NCBI RefSeq assembly: GCF_014203605.1
Contig: NZ_JACHJJ010000012.1
Coordinates: 150,070-214,069 of the forward strand
DNA length: 64,000 nucleotides
Origin: Thiemannella venezuelensis
Lineage (GTDB): Bacteria; Actinomycetota; Actinomycetes; Streptosporangiales; Streptosporangiaceae
Direction: 5' to 3'
The position numbers were made by a program, and so were the translations under genes. The notes beneath the pieces were generated by a model. It was not told the DNA's origin and searched no databases. It was given only the letters and a program-made list of their open reading frames with translations. Below, piece by piece: positions 8,829 to 18,607 of the stretch (position 1 is the first letter of the stretch; each line of letters opens with the position of its first letter).

Positions 8829-9503
8829 TTGTCATCTATTGAGAGACTTATACGTACTTCAAGGCCATATGTCCTGATTGGCGTGCTGGCCGCCGCCGGG
8901 GCCGCGGGTCTCGGCCTGCTGCTCAGCACGAACACCGCTCCGGACGCTGCCCCGTTCGTGCCCGCGGGCACCGCCGTACCGGACGGGGAGTCGTCCTCCC
9001 CCGGCCGCCATGCCCCCGGCGGAGCCTCCTGGGACTCGCCCGTCCCGGTCCCGGCCGCCTCCGCGCCGACCGGAGGCTCCGCTCCGGAGGACTCCGGCGG
9101 TCCGGGTCCCGCCCGGGAGCCGCTCGCGCCCGCCCTCGCCCCGGGCCCGCTCCCCCGGACCACCCCTCCGGTGCTCCCGCACGCCCGTCCCGCCCCCGGC
9201 GGACCGGGCGGCTCCGCCGCGAAGAGGCGCCCCGCCCCGCCGTCCCGCACGCCGGAGCCCGCGACCGGCGGGTCCGCCCAGGCGCGGCAGGCGCCCGCCC
9301 CCCGGCCGCGTCCCACGCCGGCGCCGGCGCCGCGGAGCCCGGAGGCACGCCCGCCCGCGGCGCGGACCCCGGAGGCGCATCCGGCGGCGCCGCCGGTCCC
9401 GGTCCCGAGGCGGCCGGCTCACCTGCCGGACCCGTGCACGACCTTCGACGAACTCCGCCGCGCCTACTGCCATGCCGTGCTCGAAGAGCTGTTCCCCCGC
9501 TGA
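8829..9503 (+). CDS. Membrane-anchored Pro/Ala-rich protein
   Basis: I do not recognise this protein. It has one membrane helix near the N-terminus (VLIGVLAAAGAAGLGLLL), about 150 residues of Pro/Ala-rich low complexity, and a short C-terminal motif DPCTTFDELRRAYCHAVLEE with two cysteines, which looks like the conserved functional end. I chose the TTG at 8829 because AAAGGA lies 8 nt upstream; a GTG at 8766 or ATG at 8796 would add 21 or 11 residues without a good binding site. It ends 15 bp from the convergent miaB. Confidence 0.65.
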   Translation: MSSIERLIRTSRPYVLIGVLAAAGAAGLGLLLSTNTAPDAAPFVPAGTAVPDGESSSPGRHAPGGASWDSPVPVPAASAPTGGSAPEDSGGPGPAREPLAPALAPGPLPRTTPPVLPHARPAPGGPGGSAAKRRPAPPSRTPEPATGGSAQARQAPAPRPRPTPAPAPRSPEARPPAARTPEAHPAAPPVPVPRRPAHLPDPCTTFDELRRAYCHAVLEELFPR

Positions 9504-9518
9504 ACCGCACCGGGCGGA

Positions 9519-11027
9519 TCAGGGGGCGGCGGAGCAGCCCGAGGGCTCCTGCGGAGCGGGGGCCGGACGGCCGATCGACGGCATGCCGAGCATCACGCCG
9601 GGGCCCTTGCCCGCCGGGGCGCCCTGGCGGGCCTGCCAGGCGTCGCCCGCCCGGGTCCGGCGGAGCTTCAGCACGGGACCGTCGGCGACCAGGTGGTGCG
9701 GGGCGGCGTAGGTGACCTCGACGGTCACCATGTCACCCGGGCGCGGCGCCTCCGCGCCGGACCCGCCCGGGGAGAAGTGCACCAGGCGGTTGTCGGGGGC
9801 GCGGCCGGACAGGCGGTGGGTCGCCTCGTCCTTGCGGCCCTCGCCCTCGGCCACCAGGACCTCCAGCACCCGGCCGACCTGCTTCTTGTTCTCCTCCCAG
9901 GAGATCTCGTTCTGCAGGGCGACGAGCCGCTCGTAGCGCTCCTGCACGACCTCCTTGGGGATCTGGCCGTCCATGGTGGCGGCGGGGGTGCCGGGGCGGA
10001 TGGAGTACTGGAAGGTGAAGGCGTTGGCGAACCGCGACTCGCGCACCACGTCCAGCGTGCCCTGGAAGTCCTCCTCCGTCTCGCCGGGGAAGCCCACGAT
10101 GATGTCGGTGGAGATCGCCGCGTCCGGCATCGCCGCGCGGACCCGCTCGATGATGCCCAGGTAGCGCTCGGCCCGGTAGGAGCGGCGCATCGCCTTCAGG
10201 ACGCGGTCGGACCCGGACTGCAGCGGCATGTGGAGCTGGTGCATCACGTTGGGCGTCTCGGCCATCGCCGCGATGACGTCGTCGGTGAAGGCCGCCGGGT
10301 GCGGGCTGGTGAAGCGCACCCGCTCCAGGCCGTCGATCCCGCCGCAGGCCCGCAGGAGCTTGCCGAAGGCGAGCCGGTCGCCGAACTCGACGCCGTAGGT
10401 GTTGACGTTCTGCCCGAGCAGGGTGATCTCCAGGACACCCTGCTCGACCAGGGTCCGGACCTCGTTGAGGACGTCGCCGGGGCGGCGGTCCCGCTCCTTG
10501 CCGCGCAGCGACGGCACGATGCAGAACGTGCAGGTGTTGTTGCACCCCACCGAGATCGACACCCACGCGGCGTAGGCGGACTCGCGCTTGGTCGGCAGCG
10601 TGCTGGGGAAGGTCTCCAGGGACTCCCTGATCTCGACCTGCGCCTCCCGCGCGACCCGCGCGCGCTCCAGGAGGACCGGGAGCGAGCCGATGTTGTGCGT
10701 GCCGAACACCACGTCGACCCAGGGCGCCCTCCGGACGATCTCGCCCTGGTCCTTCTGCGCGAGGCAGCCGCCCACGGCGATCTGCATGCCGGGGTTGCCG
10801 GTCTTCGCCGGGCGCAGGTGGCCGAGGTTGCCGTAGAGGCGGTTGTCGGCGTTCTCCCGCACGGCGCAGGTGTTGAACACGACCACGTCGGCCGTCTCCC
10901 CCTCTGCCGCGGGGACGTATCCCGCGTCCTCGAGGAGGCCCGACAGGCGCTCGGAGTCGTGCACGTTCATCTGGCACCCGTAGGTACGAACCTCGTACGT
11001 GCGGGCGCTCTCCACGGTGGCAGTCAT
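9519..11027 (-). CDS. miaB: tRNA-2-methylthio-N6-dimethylallyladenosine synthase
   Basis: The 502-residue radical-SAM methylthiotransferase completes the ms2i6A37 modification begun by MiaA. It shows the N-terminal UPF0004 domain ([26 protein letters not shown] cysteines), the radical-SAM cluster motif [11 protein letters not shown], and a C-terminal TRAM domain. The last 40 residues are a proline-rich tail of no known role. Having miaB and miaA a few genes apart is common in actinomycetes. Confidence 0.97.
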   Translation of the reverse strand: MTATVESARTYEVRTYGCQMNVHDSERLSGLLEDAGYVPAAEGETADVVVFNTCAVRENADNRLYGNLGHLRPAKTGNPGMQIAVGGCLAQKDQGEIVRRAPWVDVVFGTHNIGSLPVLLERARVAREAQVEIRESLETFPSTLPTKRESAYAAWVSISVGCNNTCTFCIVPSLRGKERDRRPGDVLNEVRTLVEQGVLEITLLGQNVNTYGVEFGDRLAFGKLLRACGGIDGLERVRFTSPHPAAFTDDVIAAMAETPNVMHQLHMPLQSGSDRVLKAMRRSYRAERYLGIIERVRAAMPDAAISTDIIVGFPGETEEDFQGTLDVVRESRFANAFTFQYSIRPGTPAATMDGQIPKEVVQERYERLVALQNEISWEENKKQVGRVLEVLVAEGEGRKDEATHRLSGRAPDNRLVHFSPGGSGAEAPRPGDMVTVEVTYAAPHHLVADGPVLKLRRTRAGDAWQARQGAPAGKGPGVMLGMPSIGRPAPAPQEPSGCSAAP

Positions 11028-11393
11028 CTCACAGACAAGGGTAGGCGCTCGGCCGACCTCCGGGTACGGCTCGCGCGGGCCGTACGGGGAGTGACGGATC
11101 GGCTACCATTGGCGAAGAGCGTCACCGTGCTGGAGCTTTCCGGGCCGCGGGGACCGGCGGACCACGGAGGACCGCAAAGGACCACAGGGGATCACGGGGG
11201 ATCACGGGGACTGCAGAGGACCGCAGGGGACCGCAGCCGCGGAGATCGGCCCGGACCGGTCGGCCGCGGCCACGACCCTTCTCCGGGCCCTCTCCGGCCC
11301 AGGTCCGGTATGACCCAGCCGTTGGCCGCCCGTGATCGGATCGGTACCGCAGGGTTAGCGCGAGTTGCCCTTTACAGAATTACGTTGTGACTC
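11028..11393. other. Gene-free region between miaB and gluA
   Basis: These 366 bp separate the divergent miaB and gluA genes and hold no convincing gene. The middle is a degenerate 10-bp tandem array (separate entry). The last 60 bp before gluA are AT-richer (TTGCCCTTTACAGAATTACG), and the gluA promoter is probably there; I could not fix its hexamers. No ribosome-binding site precedes the gluA ATG. Confidence 0.5.
11151..11237. repeat. Degenerate 10-bp tandem array, consensus GGACCGCAGG
   Basis: About nine units of 8-10 bp follow one another, for example GGACCACGGA, GGACCGCAAA, GGACCACAGG, GGATCACGGG (twice), GGACCGCAGG and GGACCGCAGC. The period is close to one DNA turn, so identical faces would align on one side of the helix. 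It lies upstream of gluA and outside any gene. Confidence 0.7.
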
Positions 11394-12149
11394 ATGACGG
11401 AGAACGGGGACGCGACTCCTCTTGTCGTGCTTGAAGGCGTCGACAAGCACTTCGGCAGCCTCCACGTGCTGCGCGACATCAACCTGACGATCTCGCGCGG
11501 CGAGGTGCTGGTCGTCATCGGCCCCTCGGGCGGCGGCAAGTCCACGCTCTGCCGGGCGATCAACCGGCTGGAGAGCATCGACGGCGGGACGATCCTGTTC
11601 GACGGGCGTCCGCTCCCCGAGGAGGGCAAGGCGCTGGCCAGGCTGAGGTCCGAGGTCGGCATGGTGTTCCAGTCCTTCAACCTGTTCGCGCACAAGACGA
11701 TCCTGGAGAACGTCACGCTCGGGCCGATCAAGGTCAGGGGCGTCGCCAAGGCCCAGGCCGAGCAGCGCGGCATGGAGCTGCTGGAGCGGGTCGGCATCGG
11801 CGCCCAGGCGGCGAAGTACCCCGCGCAGCTCTCCGGCGGCCAGCAGCAGCGGGTCGCCATCGCCCGCGCGCTGGCCATGGACCCGAAGATGATCCTCTTC
11901 GACGAGCCGACCTCGGCGCTGGACCCGGAGATGGTCCAGGAGGTGCTCGACGTCATGATCGGCCTGGCCCGCGACGGCATGACGATGATGGTCGTCACCC
12001 ACGAGATGGGCTTCGCCCGGCGCGCGGCGAACCGCGTGGTGTTCATGGCGGAGGGGCAGATCGTCGAGGAGAACACCCCCGACGAGTTCTTCACCAACGC
12101 CCGGACCGACCGGGCCAAGGACTTCCTTTCCAAGATCCTGACGCATTGA
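11394..12149 (+). CDS. gluA: Glutamate ABC importer, ATP-binding subunit
   Basis: The 251-residue ATPase powers uptake of glutamate and related amino acids. It shows Walker A (GPSGGGKST), the Q-loop (MVFQSFNLFAHKT), the signature LSGGQQQR, Walker B (MILFDEPTSALD) and the switch histidine (VVTHEMGF). This sequence type belongs to the polar amino acid (PAAT) family. It is first of four consecutive genes for a complete importer. The ATG has no clear ribosome-binding site, so translation may be from a very short leader. Confidence 0.95.
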   Translation: MTENGDATPLVVLEGVDKHFGSLHVLRDINLTISRGEVLVVIGPSGGGKSTLCRAINRLESIDGGTILFDGRPLPEEGKALARLRSEVGMVFQSFNLFAHKTILENVTLGPIKVRGVAKAQAEQRGMELLERVGIGAQAAKYPAQLSGGQQQRVAIARALAMDPKMILFDEPTSALDPEMVQEVLDVMIGLARDGMTMMVVTHEMGFARRAANRVVFMAEGQIVEENTPDEFFTNARTDRAKDFLSKILTH

Positions 12150-12197
12150 CCTCCCTGCCCGCTGCTGGTCACCCCAGATGAAGAAGAGGACGAAAAC

Positions 12198-13088
12198 ATG
12201 CGAGTAACGCGTATCGGCGCGGCGCTGGCCGCCGCGGGCATGCTCACCCTGGGCTTGGCGGCCTGCGGTGACGACGGCGGTGACGGCGGCGGCACCGCGG
12301 CGTACACCACGGTCGTCGACAAGGCCAAGGGCGCCAAGAAGCTGGTCGTCGGCACCAAGTGGGACCAGCCGAGCCTGGGCCTGAAGACCGGCGCCGAGCC
12401 GGAGGGCTTCGACGTCGACGTCGCCAAGTACGTCGTCAAGGAGCTCGCGGGCGGCGCGGAGGTCGAGGTCGAGTGGAAGGAGTCGGCCTCCTCCAACCGC
12501 GAGGCGTTCCTCGAGAACGGCACCGTGGACATCATCTTCGCCACCTACTCGATCACCGACAGCCGCAAGCAGAAGGTGACCTTCGGCGGGCCGTACATCG
12601 TGGCCCACCAGGACGTCATGGTCCGCGCCGACGACAGCGCCATCACCAAGCCGCAGGACCTGGCGGGCAAGCGCATCTGCCAGGCGGCCGGCTCCAACTC
12701 CTACAAGCGGATCACCGACCCGCCGCCGGACGGCGAGCTCGACCTGGACGCCCAGCTCGTGGGTGCCGCCAACTACTCCGAGTGCGTGCAGAAGCTCGGC
12801 GGCAACAACCTCGACGCGGTGACGACCGACGACCTGATCCTGGCGGGCTTCGCCAAGCAGGCCAGCGCGGCCGGCGGGGGCTTCAAGATCCTCGGCCAGC
12901 CGTTCACCGACGAGAAGTACGGCGTCGGCCTGAAGAAGGGCGACACCAAGACGTGTGAGGCCGTCAACGCGGCCATCACCAAGATGTACCAGGACGGCAC
13001 CGCCCAGAAGCTGTTCGAGAAGTGGTTCGCCGGGACCCAGGGCCTCACGGCTCCGACCGGCGCCCCGCAGTTCGAGCCCTGCGCCTGA
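12198..13088 (+). CDS. gluB: Glutamate ABC importer, solute-binding lipoprotein
   Basis: The 296-residue protein has a lipoprotein signal (membrane stretch AAGMLTLGLAAC, acylated Cys at about 23) followed by an SBP_bac_3 domain with the ATYSITDSRKQKVTFGGPY motif of amino-acid binders. It should capture glutamate outside the membrane and hand it to GluC and GluD. The start has AGAGGA upstream. A strong hairpin directly after its stop probably keeps its message more abundant than that of the permeases. Confidence 0.95.
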   Translation: MRVTRIGAALAAAGMLTLGLAACGDDGGDGGGTAAYTTVVDKAKGAKKLVVGTKWDQPSLGLKTGAEPEGFDVDVAKYVVKELAGGAEVEVEWKESASSNREAFLENGTVDIIFATYSITDSRKQKVTFGGPYIVAHQDVMVRADDSAITKPQDLAGKRICQAAGSNSYKRITDPPPDGELDLDAQLVGAANYSECVQKLGGNNLDAVTTDDLILAGFAKQASAAGGGFKILGQPFTDEKYGVGLKKGDTKTCEAVNAAITKMYQDGTAQKLFEKWFAGTQGLTAPTGAPQFEPCA

Positions 13089-13100
13089 TCCTGCCGCACG

Positions 13101-13140
13101 CGGCGGCCGGTGACCCGGGAGACCGGGTCACCGGCCGCCG
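13101..13140 (+). terminator. 18-bp perfect hairpin between gluB and gluC
   Basis: Arms CGGCGGCCGGTGACCCGG and its exact complement flank a 4-nt GAGA loop, 12 bp after the gluB stop and 21 bp before gluC. Inside an importer operon, such a stem usually protects or terminates the binding-protein message so that it exceeds the permease message. Confidence 0.8.
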
Positions 13141-13161
13141 CCGTCCCCTTGGTGGAGCACG

Positions 13162-13830
13162 ATGGACGATCTGATCAAATATGCGCCGGACCTGCTGGCG
13201 GGCTTCCTGAAGAACGTGCAGCTCTCGGCGGTCTGCGCGGTCCTCTCCCTGATCCTCGGCACGGTCCTGGTCTCCATGCGGGTGTCGCCGACGCCGGTCC
13301 TGCGCGCGGCGGGAACCGCCTACGTCAACATCGTGCGCAACACCCCGCTGACACTGGTGCTGGCCTTCTCCGCGCTCGGTCTCAGCGACACACTCGACGT
13401 GACCTTCTCCGACGATCCCGGCAGCAACAGCTTCTGGCTGGTGGTCCTGGGACTGTCCCTCTACACGGCGACCTTCGTCTGCGAGGCGCTCCGGTCGGGC
13501 ATCAACACGGTCCCGATGGGGCAGGCGGAGGCGGCCCGCGCCATCGGGCTCACCTTCCTCCAGTCCCTGACCATGATCATTCTCCCGCAGGCGTTCCGCG
13601 CCGTCATCGCCCCCCTGGGAAGTGTGATCATCGCGATGATCAAGAACACCACGGTGGCGATCGCCGCCGGCTACCTGGCCGAGTCCGCGTTCGTCATGAA
13701 GGACACCTTCGACGACACCGGAGTGTCGATCCCCATCTTCCTCGGGATCGTCGTCGCGTTCATGATCATAACTCTGCCGATCGGGTTCCTCACCGGCTGG
13801 CTGGCGAACCGGCTGGCGGTGGCCCGATGA
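13162..13830 (+). CDS. gluC: Glutamate ABC importer, permease 1
   Basis: The 222-residue inner-membrane protein has about five helices and the permease EAA loop (EALRSGINTVPMGQAEAARAIG), which docks on GluA. The start ATG has GGTGGAG upstream. Its stop overlaps the gluD start (ATGA), giving translational coupling. Confidence 0.93.
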   Translation: MDDLIKYAPDLLAGFLKNVQLSAVCAVLSLILGTVLVSMRVSPTPVLRAAGTAYVNIVRNTPLTLVLAFSALGLSDTLDVTFSDDPGSNSFWLVVLGLSLYTATFVCEALRSGINTVPMGQAEAARAIGLTFLQSLTMIILPQAFRAVIAPLGSVIIAMIKNTTVAIAAGYLAESAFVMKDTFDDTGVSIPIFLGIVVAFMIITLPIGFLTGWLANRLAVAR

Positions 13831-14726
13831 GCTCGCAGGCCAACGTCCTGTTCGACACGCCGGGCCCGCGTGCCCGGCTGCGCAACAACATCCTGACCCT
13901 GCTCGCCACGGTCGCGATCCTCTACGCCCTCTACGCCGTCTACGCCAAGTTCGACGCGAGGGGCCAGTGGGAGGGGCGGATCTGGCAGCCGTTCCTGGAG
14001 CCGTACACGTGGACGGGATACATCATCCCGGGCCTGCTCGGCACCCTGAAGGCCGCCGGGCTCGGCGCGGTGTTCGCGCTGATCTTCGGCGCGGTCTTCG
14101 GCATCGCCCGGCTCTCGGACCACCGGTGGATCAGGCTGCCCGCCGGGATGATCGTGGAGACCTTCCGCGCGATCCCCCTGCTGCTGCTGATCTTCTTCCT
14201 CTTCTACCTCGCGCCCAGCGTGCTCGGCGGTGGCGACTACACGCTGATCGCGCTGGTGACCGGTCTGGCCCTCTACAACGGGTCCGTACTGGCCGAGGTC
14301 GTCCGCGCGGGCATCCGGGCCGTGCCCAGGGGGCAGGCCGAGGCGGCCTACGCGATCGGCCTGCGCAAGGGCGGGGTGATGCGGCTGGTCCTGCTCCCGC
14401 AGGCGGTGACCGCGATGATGCCGGCGATCGTCAGCCAGCTCGTCGTGCTTCTCAAGGACACGGCGCTGGGCTACATCATCGCCTACGTCGATCTGCTGAA
14501 CTACGGCTTCAAAATCATTCCCGCGGTTCACTTCGGGTCCCTCATCCCCGCCGCCATCGTCATCGGGGTCATCTACGTCGGCCTCAACATGGCGCTCAGC
14601 GCCCTGGCCACCTGGCTGGAGAAGCGCAGCCGCCGCAGCCGCAAGACGTCCGCCAAGCCGGTCGTCCCGCCGGGGGCGGCCGTGGCGCCGGGCGTCGGCA
14701 GCAGCACGAAGGCCATCGTGGACTGA
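13827..14726 (+). CDS. gluD: Glutamate ABC importer, permease 2
   Basis: The 299-residue membrane partner of GluC has a longer N-terminus with one extra helix and the EAA loop (EVVRAGIRAVPRGQAEAAYAIG). The C-terminal 30 residues are basic, then Pro/Ala-rich and cytoplasmic. It overlaps gluC by 4 bp and is followed by a strong hairpin. Confidence 0.93.
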   Translation: MSSQANVLFDTPGPRARLRNNILTLLATVAILYALYAVYAKFDARGQWEGRIWQPFLEPYTWTGYIIPGLLGTLKAAGLGAVFALIFGAVFGIARLSDHRWIRLPAGMIVETFRAIPLLLLIFFLFYLAPSVLGGGDYTLIALVTGLALYNGSVLAEVVRAGIRAVPRGQAEAAYAIGLRKGGVMRLVLLPQAVTAMMPAIVSQLVVLLKDTALGYIIAYVDLLNYGFKIIPAVHFGSLIPAAIVIGVIYVGLNMALSALATWLEKRSRRSRKTSAKPVVPPGAAVAPGVGSSTKAIVD

Positions 14727-14743
14727 CCCGGTCCCGGCCCTGA

Positions 14744-14779
14744 TGCGGGGCGGCCGCCCATCCGGGTGGCCGCCCCGCA
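14744..14779 (+). terminator. Terminator hairpin after gluABCD
   Basis: Perfect 12-bp arms (TGCGGGGCGGCC and complement) with a 12-nt loop lie 18 bp after the gluD stop. No T-run follows, as is usual in this GC range. Confidence 0.8.
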
Positions 14780-14967
14780 CCGTTCCCCGGCCCAGAGGCT
14801 CTCCCGGCAGCCGTGCCATGCCGTTCCCTGCCGCACGGCCGTGCCGGCCGCCGCCTCCCGGCGGTCCCGCACGACCCGGACAGCGGAAACCCGGCGTTCC
14901 GCATATCCGAAACACGGTGCGCGCCGTACCCGGCGACACGCGGCGCGATATCGGGCAGGATTACGCC

Positions 14968-16869
14968 ATGCCCGCAGAGCGTGATGTCCTGCCGTACGCC
15001 GCCTGGCCCTCCCCCGTCTCCACCTCCGACGTCGCCCGCTCAGGACTGCACCTGGGTTTCCCGACCGTGCTGGGCGAGGAGGTGTGGTGGAGTGAGGACC
15101 GGCCCGCCGAGGGCGGGCGGACCACGATCGTGCACCGGAGCGCCGACGGCACGCGCTGCGAGCTGCTGTCCGCGCCGTGGAGCGCCCGGACCCGCGTGCA
15201 CGAGTACGGCGGGCGCTCCTACGCGGTGGTCCCCGACGACGACCCGGCCGGAGAAGCCGGCAGGAGCGTCGTCTTCGCCAACCAGTCCGACCAGCGGCTC
15301 TACCTGCTGGCCCCCGGCGCCGACCCCCGGCCGATCACCCCGGAACCCGACGTGGAGGCCGGCCTCCGCTACGCGGACCCGGTCGTCCGGGACGGGCAGA
15401 TCTGGTGCGTGCAGGAGCGCCACCACGACGGCAAGGTCAGCCGGTCGATCGTCTCCATCCCCCTGCACGGCGGGGCCGAGCCCCGCGAGCGGGCCGGCGG
15501 GTGCGACTTCTACGCCTCTCCCGCGCTCTCCCCCGACGGCGAGCACCTGGCCTACATCTGCTGGAACCACCCCCGCATGCCGTGGAACGGCACCGAGCTG
15601 CGGATCACCCGGCTGGCCGACGGCCACTCCTGGACCGTCAAGGGCGGCTCGTCCGAGTCCGTGCTCGCCCCGCAGTGGCGCGACGACCGCAACCTCTACC
15701 TGGTCTCCGACTGGTCGGGCTGGTGGAACCTCTACCGGATCGGCATCTACGGCACCTCCTCCCAGGCGCTGCACCCGGCCGAGGAGGAGTTCGCCGGGCC
15801 GCTCTGGCAGCTCGGCGGCGCGCCGTACGCCGTGCTGGACGACGGGCGGCTCGCGGTCCTGCACGGCCAGGGCGACCTGCGGCTGGCCGTCCTCGACCCC
15901 GACGACGGCACGCTCACCGACCTGGACGTGCCCTACGGCGGCTGGCTCCCCATGCTGGCCTCCGACGGGCGCACCCTCGCCGGGATCGGGTACGGCCCCG
16001 CGGTGCCCCGGTCGGTCGTCCGGGTGGACCCGGTGACCGGGCGGGTGGAGGGCCTCCGGCGCGACGTCGACGAACTGCCCGACGTCGCCTACCTGCCGGT
16101 CCCGCGGGCCGTGGAGGTCGAGGGGCGGTTCGGCCGCCGGGTGCACGCCTTCGTCTACCCGCCGTCGAACCCGCAGGCCGCCGGCGAGGGCGCGCCACCG
16201 TACGTCGTGTTCGTCCACGGGGGTCCCACCGGGCACAGCACGACGGCGCTCGACCTGGAGAAGGCCTTCTTCACCAGCCGGGGCATCGGCGTGATCGACG
16301 TCAACTACGGCGGCTCCACCGGGTACGGCCGCGCCTACCGCGACCGGCTGCGCGGGCAGTGGGGCGTCGTCGACGTGGAGGACTCGATCGCGGCGGCCGA
16401 GTGGCTGGCCGCCGAGGGGCTGGCCGACCCGGCGCGGATCGCGATCCGGGGCGGCAGCGCCGGCGGCTGGACCGTCATGGCGGCCTGCGCGGTCTCCGGC
16501 ACGTTCGCCGGGGGCGTCTCCTACTACGGGGTGAGCGCCCTGGGCCCGTTCGCCGAGACCACCCACGACTTCGAGTCCCGCTACGTCGAGTGGCTGGTCG
16601 GCCCCTCCGACCCCGCCCTGTACGGCTCCCGCGAGCCCCTCGGCCAGGTCTCCGGGGTGAGCTGCCCCATGCTCCTGCTGCAGGGCCTGGCCGACCCGGT
16701 GGTCCCGGCGGCCCAGTCGCAGGCCTTCGCCGACGCCCTGGCCGAGCGCGGCGTGCCCTGCACCTACCTCACGTTCGAGGGAGAGTCCCACGGCTTCCGC
16801 CGCGCCGAGACCCGCAGCGCGGCGCTGGCCACCGAGTTCGCCTTCTACCAGCAGATCTTCCTCACCTGA
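14968..16869 (+). CDS. S9-family prolyl oligopeptidase-like peptidase
   Basis: The 633-residue protein has an N-terminal beta-propeller (to about residue 380), which gates access, and a C-terminal alpha/beta hydrolase domain. The catalytic triad is visible: S497 in GGSAGG, D576 in GLADPVVP and H608 in ESHGF, with the oxyanion motif HGGPTGH. No signal peptide is seen, so it is probably cytoplasmic and trims short peptides or acyl-peptides; the substrate is unknown. The ATG at 14968 has AGGA seven bases upstream. It is convergent with rny. Confidence 0.92.
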   Translation: MPAERDVLPYAAWPSPVSTSDVARSGLHLGFPTVLGEEVWWSEDRPAEGGRTTIVHRSADGTRCELLSAPWSARTRVHEYGGRSYAVVPDDDPAGEAGRSVVFANQSDQRLYLLAPGADPRPITPEPDVEAGLRYADPVVRDGQIWCVQERHHDGKVSRSIVSIPLHGGAEPRERAGGCDFYASPALSPDGEHLAYICWNHPRMPWNGTELRITRLADGHSWTVKGGSSESVLAPQWRDDRNLYLVSDWSGWWNLYRIGIYGTSSQALHPAEEEFAGPLWQLGGAPYAVLDDGRLAVLHGQGDLRLAVLDPDDGTLTDLDVPYGGWLPMLASDGRTLAGIGYGPAVPRSVVRVDPVTGRVEGLRRDVDELPDVAYLPVPRAVEVEGRFGRRVHAFVYPPSNPQAAGEGAPPYVVFVHGGPTGHSTTALDLEKAFFTSRGIGVIDVNYGGSTGYGRAYRDRLRGQWGVVDVEDSIAAAEWLAAEGLADPARIAIRGGSAGGWTVMAACAVSGTFAGGVSYYGVSALGPFAETTHDFESRYVEWLVGPSDPALYGSREPLGQVSGVSCPMLLLQGLADPVVPAAQSQAFADALAERGVPCTYLTFEGESHGFRRAETRSAALATEFAFYQQIFLT

Positions 16870-16921
16870 CCCGCCGCGGTGCGTCAGCGGGCGGCGGCGA
16901 CCGGCCTCACGCCGCGTCGCG

Positions 16922-18607
16922 TCAGCGGGCGAACTCGGTGGCGCGCGACTCGCGGACGACGGTGATGCGGATCTGGCCGGGATAGGTGAGCTCCTCCTCG
17001 ACCTGCTTGGCCACGTCCCGGGCGATCACCGACGCCTGGATGTCGTCGACGGAGTCGGGCTTCACCATGACCCGGATCTCGCGTCCCGCCTGCATGGCGA
17101 AGACCTTCTCCACGCCCACGTGAGACTGGGCGATCTCCTCCAGCCGCTCCAGCCGCTTGACGTAGGCCTCCAGCGACTCGCGCCGCGCGCCGGGCCGCCC
17201 GCCGCTGATCGCGTCGGCGGCCTGGGTGAGGACCGCCTCGACCGTGCGGACCTCGACCTCGTTGTGGTGCGCCTCGATCGCGTGGACCACGTCCTCGTGC
17301 TCGCCGTACCGGCGGGCGATCTCCGCACCGATCAGCGCGTGGCTGCCCTCGACCTCGTGGGTCAGGGCCTTGCCGATGTCGTGCAGCAGCGTGCAGCGCT
17401 TCAGCAGCATCTGGTCCAGGCGCAGCTCGGCGGCCATGATCCCGGCGATGTGCGCGGACTCGACGAGATGGCCGAGCACGTTCTGGCCGTAGGAGGTGCG
17501 GTAGCGGAGCTGGCCGAGCAAGGTGACCAGTTCGGGGTGCATGTCGGTGATGCCGAGCTCCACCAGGGCGTCCTCGCCCGCGCGCACGCACAGCTCCTGG
17601 ACCTCGGCCCGGCTGCGCTCGTAGGCGTCCTCGATGCGCTGCGGGTGGATGCGGCCGTCGAGGACGAGTTTCTCCAGGGTCAGCCGGGCGGTCTCCCGGC
17701 GGACCGGGTCGAAGCAGGACAGCAGCACCGCCTCGGGAGTGTCGTCGATGATGAGGTTGACGCCGGTGGTCGACTCGAAGGCGCGGATGTTGCGGCCCTC
17801 GCGGCCGATGATGCGGCCCTTCATCTCGTCGCCCGGCAGGTGCAGGACGCTGACCACGGACTCGGCGGTCTGCTCGGCGGCCACGCGCTGCACCGCCAGG
17901 GTGACGATCTTGGTTGCGCGCTTCTCGCCCTCCCTGCGGGCCTCGCCCTCGATCTCCCGGACGATCAGCGCGGCCTCGCGCTTGGCCTGGTTCTCGATCT
18001 CCCGGACCAGCTCGGCCTTGGCCTGGGTGCCGGTGAGCCCGGCCACCCGCTCCAGGACGGCCCTGCGCTCCTGGGAGAGCCGGTCGAGCTCCTCGCGGCG
18101 GTCGGCCAGCTCGGTCTCGGTCTCGGCGAGCTTGCGCGCCCGCTCGGCCTGGCGCCGGGCCTCCTCGTCGAGCCGCTGCTCCCGCTCGGCCAGCCGGTTC
18201 TCCCGCCGCTCCAGATCGGAGCGGAGCTCCTTGAGCTCGTATTTGAGCACCTGGCTCTCGGCCTCGACCTCCTTGCGCAGCTGGGCGGCGCTCTCCGCGG
18301 CGGCCTCGGAGCGGCGCAGGATCACCTCGGCCTCCTGCTCCGAACGGCGCACGGCCTCGGCGGCCTGCTGCTCGGAACGGCGGAAGATCTCCGTGGCCTC
18401 CTGCTCGGCCTTGACGCGGATCTCGGCCGCCTCGCGCCTGGCCTCCTCCAGCTCACTCTGGATCTCGGCCAGTTGCTCGGGAGAGGGCCCGATCGGCCGG
18501 CCCGTCATCCCCCCGGTACGGCGCAGCAGGACGACCAGCGCGGTCATCGTCACTCCGGCGAGAACCACCATCGCCCCGGCCAACACGATGACCACCACGG
18601 GCTCCAT
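16922..18607 (-). CDS. rny: Ribonuclease Y
   Basis: The 561-residue membrane-tethered endoribonuclease starts mRNA decay. It shows one N-terminal membrane helix (residues about 4-28), a long Glu/Arg/Ala-rich coiled coil to about residue 210, a KH domain (GRIIGREGRNIRAFE) and an HD domain (LLHDIGKALTHEVEGSHA). It lies downstream of recA-recX on the same strand, a standard actinobacterial order, but 287 bp separate it from recX, so it probably has its own promoter. Confidence 0.96.
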   Translation of the reverse strand: MEPVVVIVLAGAMVVLAGVTMTALVVLLRRTGGMTGRPIGPSPEQLAEIQSELEEARREAAEIRVKAEQEATEIFRRSEQQAAEAVRRSEQEAEVILRRSEAAAESAAQLRKEVEAESQVLKYELKELRSDLERRENRLAEREQRLDEEARRQAERARKLAETETELADRREELDRLSQERRAVLERVAGLTGTQAKAELVREIENQAKREAALIVREIEGEARREGEKRATKIVTLAVQRVAAEQTAESVVSVLHLPGDEMKGRIIGREGRNIRAFESTTGVNLIIDDTPEAVLLSCFDPVRRETARLTLEKLVLDGRIHPQRIEDAYERSRAEVQELCVRAGEDALVELGITDMHPELVTLLGQLRYRTSYGQNVLGHLVESAHIAGIMAAELRLDQMLLKRCTLLHDIGKALTHEVEGSHALIGAEIARRYGEHEDVVHAIEAHHNEVEVRTVEAVLTQAADAISGGRPGARRESLEAYVKRLERLEEIAQSHVGVEKVFAMQAGREIRVMVKPDSVDDIQASVIARDVAKQVEEELTYPGQIRITVVRESRATEFAR

